64,000 nt of DNA from Nereocystis luetkeana (taxonomy: Eukaryota > Sar > Phaeophyceae > Laminariales > Laminariaceae), in contig JARUPZ010000011.1 of NCBI GenBank assembly GCA_031213475.1, forward strand, positions 2,108,001 through 2,172,000, in the 5' to 3' direction. The translations under genes and the position numbers were made by a program. Of the stretch, positions 43,319 to 58,800 are shown one piece after another; position 1 is the stretch's first letter; every line of letters starts with the position of its first letter. The notes beneath the pieces were generated by a model. The model searched no databases. It saw nothing but the letters and a program-made list of their open reading frames with translations, and was not told the DNA's origin.

Positions 43319-46300
43319 GTGAGACCCCATGCGATAAGCAGTATCTATGATCTCCTGCTGCTCCGCACGTTTTTTGGGGACGCCAGCACTGCTCTTGCCT
43401 TTCGAGAACTGCTGTTCAACACAACAATATCGCGGGTGGAAACAGGATAATAATATGCGTGGTGTGAGTGCGATCGTTACGTACTCATACAGGAGAACGT
43501 CGCCCCATTATGTGCATTTGAGCCCCGTGTCACGTGGTACGTACACCCTCCTACTCGTACGTACGCTCGCCCCATTATGTGCATTTGAGCCCCGTGTCAC
43601 GTGGTACGTACACCCTCCTACTCGTACGTACGCTGCTATGACACGCACCACTGCTGCTCTGTGCTGCTCTGTCAGTACGCACGTAGCCTACAAGGTATTC
43701 AAAATGGGAGGCTTATATATCCTTCTCTGTATGTAGAACAAATTACATGTGACTGACCCACCAGGCGTGATACTACTGATATCGATCGCCTACTATTTTT
43801 ATTCGGTACGTACGAGGTATGACCTACGCGTAGCACAGTTGAGCATCCACGAATTCGGTCGAACTGACAGCAGCGTACCCCCTGGACCGGAATATTACCC
43901 ACGTTTGCAGGCTGATATGTATTTTAAACGGGTATTACATTACCGTCTATAGTTGTACATACTAGTTTGTACCAGTACCTGGTATACAGTATCAGGTATG
44001 TCGTATGTGAAAAAACAAAAATGAAAGGCGAAGAGTGAAAAAAGGTGAACGTTGCGCGTCGTCTCATTACGGTATGTATCACATTCATATCACAGTCACA
44101 TCACATCATATCATATCATGTGATATTTGATACTTGGCGCCATGTTAGACCCGCGTATCATGCTGCACTAATCAGGAACACTTACCGCACTCGAATTGCA
44201 ACGTTGCAACTGCCCCACGCAAAGACACTCATTCAGCACAGCAATAAGGCAAGTAACGGCAGTAGCGACAAGAGCCTGTCGACGTCGCAATCGATGCCTT
44301 CGCTGGGCACTCATTCGAGCCCCCTCAGCGTCGTCCTGGGGAGCAGCGGGGAGGGCAAGGAGAGTCCAGACGACGAACAAGAAATCTCCTTCCAAGATCA
44401 GGCGGTGGCGAAAGATGACAAAGGAAAACAGCGTGCCTACGCCCCGGAGGAAGAATCCTACATGACTTCGACCAAGATGGCCTACGTTTTAGGTGAAATG
44501 CAACCTGAAACGATACCCATGCATTCGTGTGAGGGCAGGAAACTTCCTTCCACTTTTCTCTCACCCGAAAAGAGAAATTAAGTATACACATCCACATCGA
44601 ATGACGTGGCAAACCGCAACGACCGGAGGATGGGCATGATCCACACGACGCATGCATCATATTACAGCAGCACGAGACGCGGTGACAAGTGGCGCAAGGA
44701 GCCTCATTTCATGGCTGACAAAAAAAACGTACGAATGGCATTTCTATTTACCGTGCCTTTCGTCTAGTACTTCGTGCCTGGTATCAGAAACGTAGGTACC
44801 CGGTGGACAACTCCTTTTGCTCTGATACGCCATTGACTTAAAGAGCTCGTTAGGGCCAACCGCGGGTGATCACATTATCCCCTTTGCGTTGCGCCTAACG
44901 TGCAGAACGTAGAACGTTTTATTTAACACCTGCTATACGACGTAATACTGGCCCTTGCCACCCATTTTCGAGGAGGAAACCCCTCAGCAACGTGCCCGAC
45001 AACGCACTGCTCTCGTCCTCACTATGATAGCGTTTCCCTCTCTACGACCCACTCGTTTCTGTGTCCCATTCAACGGATCTTCTTCTCCCCCAACGGTATT
45101 TTCGGCAGGTCTGAAACCTCCGGAGAGCAAGGTCCCCGTTTTGGATCCTTATCGCTACCGCCAGCTGCTGCTGGACAGATGGATTAATCGCGCGAGCAAG
45201 CGACTGGGCGATCTTGCCAACCTGAAGTACGGCAGCATCAAGGAGTTCTTCCGGGTAATTCAATCAATCGGTCCCGCGGTGTCTACTCGTGCGTCGAAGC
45301 GTACAGATAGTACGGGCACCTTACTCGGCTTTCTGCTCTTCGAAGCACGTCCATATTTACTCTCGTTCCACTGAAAGCAGGAATGTGGTGGGGGGGGGGA
45401 TTGGGGGCAAACGGTGGCTGAAGTAAACTCCGGTACGGTATGAGTACCATGCTCTCGAGTGTGTGCCGTTTATTTTCGTACTCCAACTGACTGTGATGCG
45501 ATACGAGCTGGGCCAGCCATAAAAAACGGAGAAAGCTTCCTAAAGTCGTATCTCGTGAACCACTGCGAATTAAACTACACAAATTGGAATCACCTACCCT
45601 GACACACCACTGCTTGGGCGCAAAAAAAATGAAGAAAAAATTGACGTTTTTTTTCTCGACTCGTTCTCGCCGAGATATCCGCGAAACTCAAAAACACCAC
45701 TGAATTCGTATAAAAATTGTCGTTTCCGATCAAGATAATATTTGGTGGAGACATTGCTGCAGGCATAGGAAGAAAAAGGATGTATTTCTTGTTCCCCAAT
45801 TCGTCAACCATCTGGAGGTATTTCCAAAACTCGATTCCATATCTAAATCAAGTGATTACGAAAAAATGGTGTTTTTGCGATGCCCCGCTCAGTTTGGAAA
45901 GTTTTGTGCTGATGTTTTAACCCCGTAATTGAATCGCGCGAATCGTACGTTCAAAGGTATTGAGTGTCGGCCCTGTGTTTTTATTTGTATTAGATTTGGC
46001 CGTTTTTGTATTTTTCGGGTTGTTGGAGCGGTCATGTCTTTCGGGAAAATAACTAAAGAGAGGCCGACACTACCTACGTTGGTGAGTGCATGAACTACAT
46101 ACACCGTGCCGAAATCAAATATAAAAACGTCAAATTGATGGGGGCATGACCAGTCCCACGTTTGAACCATTTCAGGGCTAGTCCAGCTCGAAGCTGTCCT
46201 GACTTGCAAAGGGTTCGTATGCATCGTGCGCTATTAGTCGACGGATACACGCCAGTGCTTGCAGGTCTCCTGTCCAGTTTGACTGCCCAGCAACAGAGAG

Positions 46301-49300
46301 AAAACTCTAGACTCTGGCATGGCGGGAAAAACGACAGAAAAAAAATACCACAGCAAAAAATGAGTCCGCTCTAATTTCAAGTAGTTTCCCCAAAGATGTG
46401 GGTGCAGTTCGTTTCACATCTTGGAAAAGGGGTCGATACCCACGCGATGATCTAGACGATTCAAGGCAAATATTTTCCCTAACTTGTATGATCTGTATGA
46501 CCTGGATGATCTAGCTCATGTTGCTGGGTGGGAACCGTATATTCTGCGTGAGTTAGCACATGCTTTTTGGGTTGGATCTGTACTATGCAGATCTTGCACA
46601 ATCTCCTATCACAACGGTAGGTGAGGAACTAGATGATCTAGACGGATAGATCATGATCTGTCTGAGGTATGACGTATTTACAGATGAGCAATCTCGTGAC
46701 ATCCTCCTTGGCCCGCCTTGCCCTCCTTCTGTCCTACTTCGGCACCCTGCTTCAGTCGTACGACCACAACTGCGACGGGTTGCTAGATTTCGACGAGTTC
46801 AGCAAAGGCATCACCATGTGCCAATTGGACGACTTGTTCCCGAGATCGCTTCAGAGGACGCTTTTCGACAAAATCGACACCGACAAGGTGCCTAGTCTAC
46901 CCCAGGAAAATTCCTCTACGAGTGTACAACAAGTTGTATCGCAAACGAAACGCATCACAGCCATAAAACTGAAGCGCGCGAGGTCGCGCGTGTCGGTGTG
47001 ATCGGGCGTACGACAACAGAAGAAGCGTATGATTAGTGAAGGGATGCAACAAATATTTCTACTACTCTCGCAGCAACACATCGTACGTGAACGCCTTCTA
47101 CATTTCGGTAGATCTCGCCTGTAAAAACCTAGCAGACCTTGCTCCTGCACTCATCTTAACACCCTCAAATTTACGTACCCATTCGTGACATCCGTGCACA
47201 GTTTGAATGAATCTCGGCCCCTTCTTGTTGTTGTTTTTTCCCGTGGATTTCGCCTCGGTCAGAGTGGAAGCATCGAGCTCGACGAGTTTGTCGCGTTCTT
47301 GGGCGGAGCAGAGGAGCCGGTGAGTACCAGTCGTTCGCAAGTTCAATGTCGTCGAGCAGCCCTCACAGTGGCGGTCCTCACTGGCGTATCCGTTGTCGAG
47401 GCGCAATTATTTCACTATTAATAGTGCTGTAAGAACTATCCCACACTACCAAGTATTTTGTCCACAAAAACGTGGGTGTCGTTCCATTTGTTGCCATCCG
47501 GCAGCATTGGCAGCAAGCGCTGTCGTTTTCACCGACAGCACATGAGGCCTGGCCGGTGGTGGCGCACAGGACTGAGCGCTTAGCGCTATTAATTACACGC
47601 ATATGTATAAATACGCAACTGGTTAACGTTGGATCAAGGCGCCAAACGTTTGTCTGTTGGACTCGGCGCACATGTATGCAGGACGTTGACATATGCCCAC
47701 ACCCTCGCAGGCGCCAATGCATATTTCACACATCAGATAGATCAGATAGATCAGATAGATCAGATATATCAGATGTGTCTTATCCCCACTTGACGAGTCT
47801 AGGTTTTTTAGGCTATGATGGGTTCCTGAGCTTGTATGATCTAGCCCGTGTTGCCGGGTGGGTGGGGTCTGTGTGATCTGCATAATCTAGAACAAGTTTT
47901 CTGAGCTGGATCTATATTTGCACTATACAGATCCTGCTCAGCATCTCATGACGGAAGGCATACTCGAGATAACGCAAGCCATGGTCTGTCCGAAACTTGA
48001 AGTATTTCGGCAACATCTCGGTTTTTCAACCGGGTCAGAGCATGGCACATGTGTGCTTGCCGAACCCGGCTGCCCAGGGCATGAATAGTGTGTAGCTCAG
48101 CAACCAAGTGGCGCTGATAAGTTTTGGAGGAATTGGAATATGCGTCGAACCCAGCAACGTTTCCGTACAAACAAGTAGACGGTGGCCTGTTATATCACCT
48201 GGAGGACATCCGCTCCGTGCGCTCAAAACTTTCTCTCTGACCGTTGGGCTTTCGTCTTTCCGTCATTGGTAGCATCTCAAGGCTCTCTTGAGGTTTATTA
48301 CTGGCTGTTGGGCCTTCGCAATTCCAATCGCTGTTGAGCCTTCGCAATGCCCTTCGTGCTTGGGCCTTCGCAGTTCCATTCGTTCCTGGCTTTTCGTAAT
48401 CACATTAGTTGATGCGTCTTGGTGAAACGTCGTTCGCCCTCTCGGATGTAACTGCCGTAACGACACCGCCGTCCGAAGGCAACGAGGGCCGCGGAGCCGA
48501 GCGTGTGGCAAAAACAGGAGCAACGGCGAAAGTCCCAAGACCCCGAGGCTCGATCGGTGCAACTGCAGCCAATCCACGACCACAAGAACCAGCGCATCAA
48601 GAACAAGCTCTCGCATTACCTTAACAAAGTGGTGAGTGACCTTGGCATGGTGGAAAATGTGGTTGCCACTGGGGGGCGTGTTGGGGGGGGGGGGGGGGGG
48701 GGGAGGGGGGGGCTAGCAGGAAGCCATGCCATGCTCGAAATGTCGCGATTTTTAGGTATCTGTGCGAAACCATAACCATAGTGTGGCTACTCATAGGAAA
48801 ATCTGGTATATCCGGAGCACGTAAGGTAGAGACGCGAGACGTCCTTCGCACCCATGTTGCCGTAGTCTCTGTTCATCAGCTTTTGAATTTGCGCAGTATA
48901 CGCGTAGGTACTCTCGCATGCTCGTGGCCGATGAAGCATCGCTCCGTCGTGATAGGCGTGAAAATGTGCATTCTGTGCCTTTCGCTCAGAAGAGGTTCCT
49001 CCACTTGCTGGCGGCTTTAGTTTGTACAACTCAAATTAAAGTACTCTGGCAGCATTAACGGGGAATGCAACACACGCGCGGCCGATAGGTCGCGCAGCTT
49101 GCACAGCTGAGTATCGACGTTTCTCTCCGTCCAATTCATAGCTAAAGTATTTGCAATACAGTATGTATACATAGCCCCTTTGAAGGAGCCCCGCGGAAAG
49201 GGAAAAGGTATGCATGTGACCCCAAATGTATGCGTACCGTTGTTTCCCACTGTTGGCTTCGTGGGGTTGGCTACAACTCTGATGGAGCGTTGATATATGA

Positions 49301-52300
49301 GGGACCTCTAATCCCCAACGCGTTGGGGTCCCTTGAAAGGAGACTAATTTATGTATCTTAATAACGCAGGGCCAGATATCGATACTCACTGTAGTTTACG
49401 TGGGGCGTGTAAAACGCTCTGTGTGTGCCTTCCCTCGCCCCAAAAGGTCCCTAATGCTAGCACTGGATTGGCCGACAACAGAACTATGTTCCTCAAGAAG
49501 CAGTTTGCTTTCATGAGCGAGGACACTGCCAACCCAGGCATCAGTCTCCCAGACATCGTCCGGGCCATGGGGCCGAGAGGGATGAACGTCGGGGTGAGCT
49601 CGGGCTACGATAGCTTACGCGTCTTCGTGGATTGATGCGCTTTGCTCTTTTTTCAGCGTGTTGCACGGCACGCACCAAATATTTGAAATACGTAGCCTCA
49701 AAATATGCTTGAAACTAGTGGTCAGGTAGAAGTCGTTTTGGAGTGAGTGGCAGGTGTCGCTTGGTCAGCAGACGTGCTCTGTAGTTGGGCGTCCTCGCCT
49801 TCCCGCATCATCCAGTCTCACGCTGCTTGGCTACCCGATGGTGTCTACCATGTGATTATATTTTCTTATGTTGTCCAACTTGACAACGGCTGTGCTCGTC
49901 GTAGACAACGGTGGGAACAAACTATAGCCCACATGTTGCTTGTGGGGTGCATGATAAGCTGGCAGTGTTTAGGGGGTAACAACCGCACAAATATCCGGCC
50001 GAACGTGTGGTGGAGGTCATACCGATGGTACCCCACCAGCAGTTTTGCAACACACGTACGTCGTTTTCCTACCCATGTACACGCGCAACTTGCAAAGATG
50101 AATGCAAACAACCGATCTCACAAGCTGGCGTGTTTTGATAACAAAGTACAAGGGTGTGGAGAGTTAGGTATGCCAGTACATGTACTCCGGTGTACCCGGG
50201 TACCAAATCTGGTTGTTTAGATCATACTCGGGTAGGTACCCGGGTATCATTCGGGCTGTTTTGATCGTACTCACGTAGGTACCCGGGTATCAAACCTGGT
50301 TGTTTTGGGCATACCTGGGTAGGTATCCGGGTACCAAACCTTGTTGTGTTGGTTATACTCGGTAGGTACCCGGGTCCCAAACCTGGTTGTTGTGATCATA
50401 CTCGGGTAGGTACACGGGTACCCCGAGTATATGTATACCCTATAAAACGCACCCTTCAACAGTTTTGGTTGATTTGAATTCTAAATAGGCCCACTATCAT
50501 GGTTGATTCAAGTTTTAAGTATGGGCGAACATCATGTATCAATAGAATTCGAAGTACGGGCAATACCATGGTATGAACAGAAATAATGCGCCTTAGTTGC
50601 CCTTGCCGACTTGGACCTGCCACCCTACTATGCGACTGGGCAGGTAACGGAGGACGAGGTGCGATCGCTGGTTAAAGAGGTCGACACCAAGGGCGACGGA
50701 CGCATCACCCTCAACCAGTTTGCGTCTTTCGTCAATCTCGACGACCACGACCCGCTGTTCCAGTCGCTCTTCGATGGTAGACGCAGAAACGTCAACTTAC
50801 TTAAGGTCAGAGGGTGGGGGGAGTGTATTCATGTTATGCATGGCCGTAGTCGTAGGACCATAGACCCTCGCATCCCTACAATGCCGGGATGGAGCACGTC
50901 GGGTTTTCACCGGGGGGGGCATTTCAAGCAAGCCGCCACCAAGCATTGTTCTGTCGCTATTGCTGTTTGTGGTTCGAGGTATTCGCCGAAACGATTGTTA
51001 TATAGACTGTAGACAGCAGTACGTACGTAGGGTAGTCATCTCCGCGATCAAGTCGTTGGTGTCAATGTGATGTGTTCTCTGGTGCCTGATGGATACGCGA
51101 TGCCAGCGTTTTTAATAAAGCGCCCGTGTATCCTTAACCTCCTCTAAGCAAGGCAAAACAACAGACAACATAACACTACGCATTGTGCAACATGTTGGAG
51201 GTACGCCTGAACCATTGAGCTAAAAGTCAGCACTGCCTGTTAGCTCAGTGGTTATCATCTATATCTAGCAAGAGCACACTCTGAGGCTCCTCCGGCTTTC
51301 ATCCCTGGACGTCAGATCTTACTGCAGGAACATTTCGTCGTCGCTTCAACTTGTACCTTGTACATACTTTGAGGTTATTGAGGCCTCTCTGCTGTAGTCA
51401 GCCAGAGATTCTCACCCAAGGCTACTACCTCCGCGTTGATTTAACTGGCAAGCAACGCGGAACCTCGCCGCAAACAGTAGTTGCTGCGGCAAAATATACA
51501 CGACAGCCGACCTCGTGTTCGCTGAATTAGGAATAGCTTGATAGTTACGGTGTACAAAGTATATACTTCGTACACATCTAAAAAGTATTGCAGTGTGGGG
51601 GCCATCCAGCTGTTGCAGCGCCCGGACCTCAGATTTCCCCCCTAAGCGCTCTGCCGTCCCGCCTCCCCCCCCGTGTCTGGCATTATTCCCGCTCCCCGTG
51701 AAAACGCAAGTCTGCCGTTGATCAACCACCGCCGGCGGAAACCTCTGAAGAGGCATTCCTCAAGGCCAGGGCGGACCAGCTGCACTCGACCGCGGTGCCC
51801 TCAAAAATGTAAGCTGCGGCGTTCAATGGGGAGGGGTAATATTAGCGGGGTCAAGGTTGTATCAGAGCGGAACGTGGAATCCACGAACGCTCAAACGAAC
51901 TTGGATCTTATTTTGAAAGGCACGAGCGAGAGGGGGGGGTGTACTCGATAATAGAGATGTACTCGATCTCATGCATGGTCGTAGCCGTATGACCGTAGAC
52001 CCTCACATCCCTACAATGCCGGGACGAAGCACGAGGGAGGGGGGGCGATTTTTATGTCCTGCATGATCGTAGTCGTATGACCTAGACCCTCGCATCCCTA
52101 CAATGTTGGGACGGGGCGCGTAGGGTTTTCACCGACCAGGCAGCTTTTTCTTGCACCAAGCGCGGAGCGACACGTGAGGTGTTCGGCGAGAGTCGCACGA
52201 AGGGTGAGTTGCACTCTACTACGAGCGGCTTGAAAAGGGGACTTTATTGCGTCTTGCGTAAGGATGACTGCGTCGAATGAAATGGGGAGGTAGGAGCTTG

Positions 52301-55300
52301 TTGAACTTTGGTACGTTTACACATAGTGCGGGTGTGCGATAGGTGTCCCCAATGAAGATCACGCAACTACCAGGTGTTACCAACGAAGGCAGAACAACTA
52401 CTGTAAGAATTTATAATATGTGTGTTCAGTTTTGTTTTGTTTTCCGCTGAGGCGTTCCTTCTTCCCACTCCAGAAGTATTGGATCCCGTTCGATGACCAC
52501 GGGCTCGATTTTGAGGATGGTATAGTGTGAGCACAACAGTAACAACAAAAGTAGCCAGAGTACTGGCTCTGCTGGCCGGGTTTGTGTTTGCAGGGCGTGC
52601 GGTGTGCAGGTCGCGTATTTAGCGCATGCTACACGGCGTACGTTGCGGGCAATGGGGATTCCAGATCAAGGATAGGAAGCCGTGGCTCGAGTAACTTTAA
52701 TCCACGTTGCACTGTTGTAGCATGCGTTGATGGTGCAGTCGCAACGGCAGATGGTGAGCCGAAGTCGCCCGTGGTACCCCACGCACAGGCACCGGTGGCT
52801 TCCGGAAAAGGCCGCAAAAAAACCGATCGAATGGATGTACAAAAAAAATCATTGAGTCAACGCCTAGTAGGAACTGATTTGTTTTCTGGTGCGCACCAAA
52901 CCCGGGTCTGGCTCTCTCTCTCTTGCAACTGCGAAACGCCTGCAACTGGTTAGAATTCCTCTGTGCTTCCAACTATGAAACGCGTGAAACTGGTCAAGTT
53001 TGCCTTCGTCTTCGCAAAACCGTGTGATGCCGCATATTGGTCAAGTTTGCCTTCGCCCTTCAACATGTGAAACGCCTGCAATTGTTTATTTTTCATAATA
53101 TCTTTCTTCAACTGTGAATCGCCTGCAATCGGTAAACCAAAAATGTCTTCCTTCAACTATGAAACGCCCGCAATTGGTTTTGAAACGATCTTTATTTAAC
53201 TGTGAAACGCGTCGTTTTGGTTCAACCTGCCTTCGCCCTCAGGCCGTCGAACGCCTGTTCTTGATTGGAAATAAGTTCGCCCTTCACCTGTGAAACGCCT
53301 GCAATTCTGTTTTTAATCGGTCTTCAACTGGGAAACGCCTTCATTTTGGTAAAACGCGGGACAGGCTGGATGAAGCCGTGAGGATGGAGCGGAGCAAGAA
53401 ATACCCTTCAGTGACCGGCTCCCACTTCCGAACCCCTGTTCGCCCTGAGTCGCCGGCGTGGAGTATGGGCGGCGACTCGGTAACGGTTTGGGCACCATCG
53501 GGGCGGGAGGTGAGCGCAGTCTTTCACCCCTCAATAGTTCTGGGGGAAATGATATCGGAAAAATATACTAAGTACACGATGACATCGCCAGCCGTACGAA
53601 GAAAACCGGGCCTGCTGGGGTGGCGCATCATGGACGGGGGGAGTACTGTAGTGTATCCGAAAACTCAAGACAAGGATTTTTTCGGCACACGCGCTATATG
53701 GATACTCATGATGCTACTTGTTGTACGTCACGCTCACGCCATCACAGGTGACCGGGATAAAAATAAGTGTCACCACAACAATGGATGGGTGCTACATAGG
53801 GGTATGCATACCTAGCACTTTTTGGCCAAACTAGTTCTGACTGACTGGGCTCCTTGAGGGCACTGACAACACTGACAGTACTACCCACAAAAGCATGTGC
53901 CTTATCCTTTGGTTTTGTGTTATTTTTTTATGTAAACCTACTAATAATCCATGGGACTGTTCTTGGGGTGAAGCGTACACTTTTTTTATCGTACATTTTT
54001 CTTCAAAGCCGTTCTTTGGGTGACATACTATCAGTATACAGAGGTCCCCGGGTGAAAAGCCTCAGGAGAATTGCCATGTACACCCCTCCTGTAGCATGCG
54101 TCAACATAGCAAACCCCACGACTTGTAGACAACCTCTCAATTCGGTACGCCTACTTGATGGTGTGCTACGTTGTTCTATGTCTCCGAAAGTATTTTTGTT
54201 TTGGCCGGCCACCTTTTAAGGTTGAGAAGGGCACGGTTTTTAAAACAAAAGTGTCGGTATATCTGGGTCCCGTCACGCTGGCAGCGGTATTATTAGCGCT
54301 AAGCAGATCGTGCGCTTTTTGCGCAGTGTCAGTCTGGAGGACCTCTTAGATCTGAGTAGAGCGTTTTTTGTGCACAGCAAGGCTGAGGACCGGAAGCCGA
54401 TCGAGACTCATTCGGTGAAGAACAAAAATATGTATGCATCGAGAGCAGTGCCGTTAGGAGAGATCGAACTCGATTTTCGTCGCTCTCGCCACCTGTTCTC
54501 TTGCTTTTCTGCGCCCCATGACTGAATATGCAAGCTTTTGACCTACTCCCACACTCTCATCGCCTTCGTAATATGCACGCTCTCTTCCTGCGCCCGGGAC
54601 CTTTCGAAGGTGGTCGACGTGTGGGACTTACCGCCACCTACTCGGCATCTATCTCGCACCAAGAGCTCGCTGACGTCGTCGATGCGGTCACTGCCCCAGT
54701 CGGTGCCGGACTGCAAGGACGGAGCAGGCGCTTCTTTCGCCTGCGATGGAGGTGTGCATATCATATTTCAACACCTCATACTAATTTCAAGTAGTGTGTG
54801 CAAAAAAACGTGGGTGCAGTTATAAACGGATTATAAACCGTTTTTGGGGGAGACAGTGCTTGGAGTGGGTGTGGGGTTGTTGTGTTTGCAGTTATGATGT
54901 GTGTGTGTTTTCACATCAAACCGTTATTTTCTACTCAACGGCATCAGCAGTGCCCCTAGTGTCCGTCCTGATTATTATCCTAAGAGATACTAATTATGTG
55001 ATCACAGACTGTGGGACAGAGACGAGATACAAACAAAAAATGCTTCAATCGCACAAAGAGCCAAGTCAAGCGCAAATGAAAAACAACGTCCCTGACACAG
55101 AGACACAACGAAACAAGCCAAACGAGGGAACAAGAACTAGGGATCCGATAGATAACCGGGCAGTAAGAAAAAGGTGAAGGGGCAATATCATATCATGCTT
55201 GTGGTAGTTAATGAAATGCCTCGACTGTGTGGGCGTAACCTGGAGTCAGTCAAAGTGCTTGAGCGTCAATGTGTCGATTCATTATTTACACCGGGGCAGA

Positions 55301-55831
55301 GGACGCCATGCAGTATAGTACCACATTGCAGGCCAGGCACTGCTGTGAAGAAAAGGGGTAGAGTCATCCCTGATGATCATCATCATGTTCTCACACAAGC
55401 TCGTTCCCCTGAGATCTAGCTTGTGGCCACCTCATACGTGTCTGTACGACTGGGATGTAGTGTGTCTTGCGTACAATACTTACAAGTGTTTGCGGGTTTC
55501 TAGAATACTGGTTGAAGCGACCGATCGACCTACCGACCTGGGTCCACGAACGCACACGAGTTGACGACGGTTACAGATATCCTGCTGCGCGAGTTCCTAT
55601 ATATCGACAGTTATACTATTAATACCTGGTATCTCCATCGAAAGGATTATCGGTATAGAGGTGACCTCGTAACAAAATATCGCGCCTGCTGTGGACACGC
55701 TGTATCGCAACGCAGGGGAGGGAGTAACGCGTGCCCGTGCGTTTCCTATAAGGAGCGTCTGTTCGCTCTTGCGAGGAATACTCGTAAGCTCCGACATGAA
55801 AATAAACAACATCAACGACAACAAACAACTA

Positions 55832-55862
<31 letters not shown>

Positions 55863-58800
55863 AACAACAACAGCAACAACACCAGCAACAACAACAACAA
55901 CAGCAACAACAGGCTACCTGTTGATGAGCTGAGATCGTTACCCTGTCATTATTTTTTGTGCTGTCGCAGGACCGTTCGCCGCTGTCTCGCCACAAGAGGC
56001 GCTGTGGTCGGACAAGAAGGCGTTGTCTAGCTTGTCGTCGAGCAAAGAGCTATTCTCCTCGCTCGAAGAAGAGCAGTTGCAGGTGATGAAGGATGAGCGT
56101 TTGCTCCCAAAAATTGAAACCGTTTTCAAGAAACGTTTCGCGGCAACCACGACAGTTAAAATGCAATAGCGTAGTGTGTGCGGTGCCGTGTATAATACCT
56201 GTTTGATGACACTACGTGGGGGGACAGTACGAAAAGTTTCCGGACATTTTTTTTTCCCACGCCGCAAGCAGCCGTACTGTGTCACCGCTGGGCACACCTC
56301 AACCACGTTCGGGCGCCGCCACTGGACACAGGCCGGCAGACCAGGTTCGCTTTGTCCCTAGGTAACACTATTTTTCCGAGGACAACGGCCTTCTTCTGCT
56401 ATCGGGGTGGCCATTTGCAGATTTTTATGCGTTGGCCGCTTTTAGTTGCGAGTAGACAGCGCTATAACTAAAAAGTAGCCCTTCAGGTCATTCCTTCTGA
56501 CGACCATGTTTCTCGCACGCTTCTCGCCCACCGTACCGAGCTATCGTTCGTGTAAATGCCCTTCCACAATGCGTGCGTGCTTGGTGTTCTGGGCACTTCA
56601 TATTTCCTTTCCGAGGGTGTGAAATGTCAAGCCTCACACAGCATTCTGACAGATCATGGTCCGACACCTGTGATCACGTACAAAGCGGCACAATGGCGGT
56701 TCTGTCATGACCTTGGCGGAGCAAACTCAACGGTCTTCGTTTTACTTCAAACTTGACCCCGAGATCATCCTTCTCGCCGTTTCAACCGCTTTGAATGAAA
56801 CGGAACCGGAACATAGGCGGCGAAAGCGAGCGCTTTGGCGCGAACCCGCAAGGTGGCGAAGTCAACGTGGGCAGACATCGGTCATGGGGGCATCGGCAAC
56901 GATGCCGGGACGGACGAATCTTCTTCTTACTACGCTGGTCCTGTGAGTTGCTGAGTTACCGTGCCTGATTCTGTTTGTGCTGTCTTTTCATATTTTCGCA
57001 TTTTCGACGAGTCTGGGGTGTACAAGGTATTATGATATTATATAATTCAACCCTCCGGCGGACGGGTGAAATAAATCTTACGTTCAGTATAATCCATTGT
57101 GAAGTGGAGCTCTTATCCGAACCTCGAGCTTCTGTTGTTGAGCTGAAGCGTCTACAGCTGTAGCCCGTTTCTTTCCCAACACATGTCTTTGGGCGTACTT
57201 ACGGAGCTGACAAGGCTTTGCTGCAGCACGGCGTGGGGTTGGTTGCAGAAAGCAGGCCTCCCACGGCTTCGCCTCTCGAAGCCCGTTTTCGTGTGTTACT
57301 TGTTGTTCTTCCTAAAATAGGGAGGATATTCTCGCATTCTAGAATTTTGGGCGAGATTGACGAGTAAGAGGACTGGAGAGTGTGTGGCGTTAGCCAACCA
57401 GCAGCGCAATCCTCCGTGTTGATCTCGCAAGTCGTCTGGTCTACCCAGCGGTTGGCCCAGGTACTGCCAGAGATGAACGCAAACGATCGGATCTTCAACT
57501 GCGACAGGAGTTCTACAACAGCAGGAGTTTGTGGCTCCGTTGTTTACTCGGCACAGCCGTATCAACAACCATCAAACAAAACTAAGCACAGGAGAAAATT
57601 AACGCCTCAGCCTTCATTCAGCCTTTAGGCTTTATTTAATCTTTGATTATTTTAGCACTGCCTTAAGCATAAACCTAAACATGACTCTTCAGTAATTCCA
57701 AATGTTTTTTTTACACAGCGGAAGCGCAATCCCTAAGCCCTAGACGGGCTAAGCCTTAAGCTTTATCCTTTAGCCTTGAGTCTCATTGCGCTCCGACCCC
57801 TCCGCCCCCAGCGATTGTTTGGGAGCAATGCGTCGTCTAACCTCGTAGGATTGCTTTGACCCGCGTAAATTTCCCCGGAATGAAGGAGGAGAGGTTCACA
57901 ACGACAAACTCGGAGCGCTACGCCCCACTATTGAAAGAGAAGAAAATAGAAAAGGGGCAGCGATCCGCTGGATTCTACCGTCAACGACAGGGCGACTCTG
58001 CCATGGATGCGTCCCGAAGGCGGCATAGGAGCGACGTGAGTACGGACAAATTATGATGGAAGGGTGGGTGCGCAGCAAGATCGATGGTGGGATTTCCGGT
58101 CGAAATGTTCGTGGATTCCTCGTTGTTTTTTCGTGTTTTGGGAAAACTCTCGCGTTTTGTAACCCTTTTACAACTGCTTCGTTTTGTAACCCTTTTACAA
58201 CTGCTTGAATAATGCCACAAATTCCTAGTGATTGTTCTCTAAAACGTCACCGTTTTACCAGGGGTGCACATCAAAAATGAGAATACGACACCCCATCACC
58301 CATTGTCGAGACCCAGACACAGGGGAGTATACTAAAATCAAATTTTACAAAATCGTTAACAAAAACTCGTTTTTCGTAATTTCGCCCAGAATTCCCACCA
58401 TAATGTTGGAAAAAAAAAAAACGTCGACCTTTTTAGGAGTGTGGTTTCGTTTGTATGTTTGTCGTGCACCCTGTGTGGTTGGCAAAAGTAAGACTGAACC
58501 GTAGGTGTGGTTCAGGCACTTGGCCGGACATACCTGGTATCGATGTCTCCCTCATGTTATATGGAAAGGTTGGGGTTTGTTTCACGAATGCGAGTTTCTT
58601 CTAATTTCGACGGCGACAGAACAGCTCGGACCCTTTTCCCGTTGCCTGACGCGCTCACCCGCCTTCGCCATACCACTCCCAAAAGGTACACCTGGTACCT
58701 TTTTTGGGCATTCTTCCCCAAAAAGTCAATACCAGGTATATATGTTGTACCTTCCACTCCACCGACGCATGCAAGTTGACGACAGTTGTTACGAACATCC

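Noticed and set aside
44955..45030. EETPQQRARQRTAL stretch as an exon of the EF-hand gene
   Set aside because: Its phase does not fit between 44492 and 45109, whereas those two exons join directly in phase 1.
53378..53815. 145-codon open frame as a stand-alone gene
   Set aside because: Only its first part looks coding, and that part ends at a strong GTGAGC donor; treated as EF-hand gene exon 11.
55597..55995. Long Cys-run and Gln-run frames
   Set aside because: Created by the CAA/CAG microsatellite.
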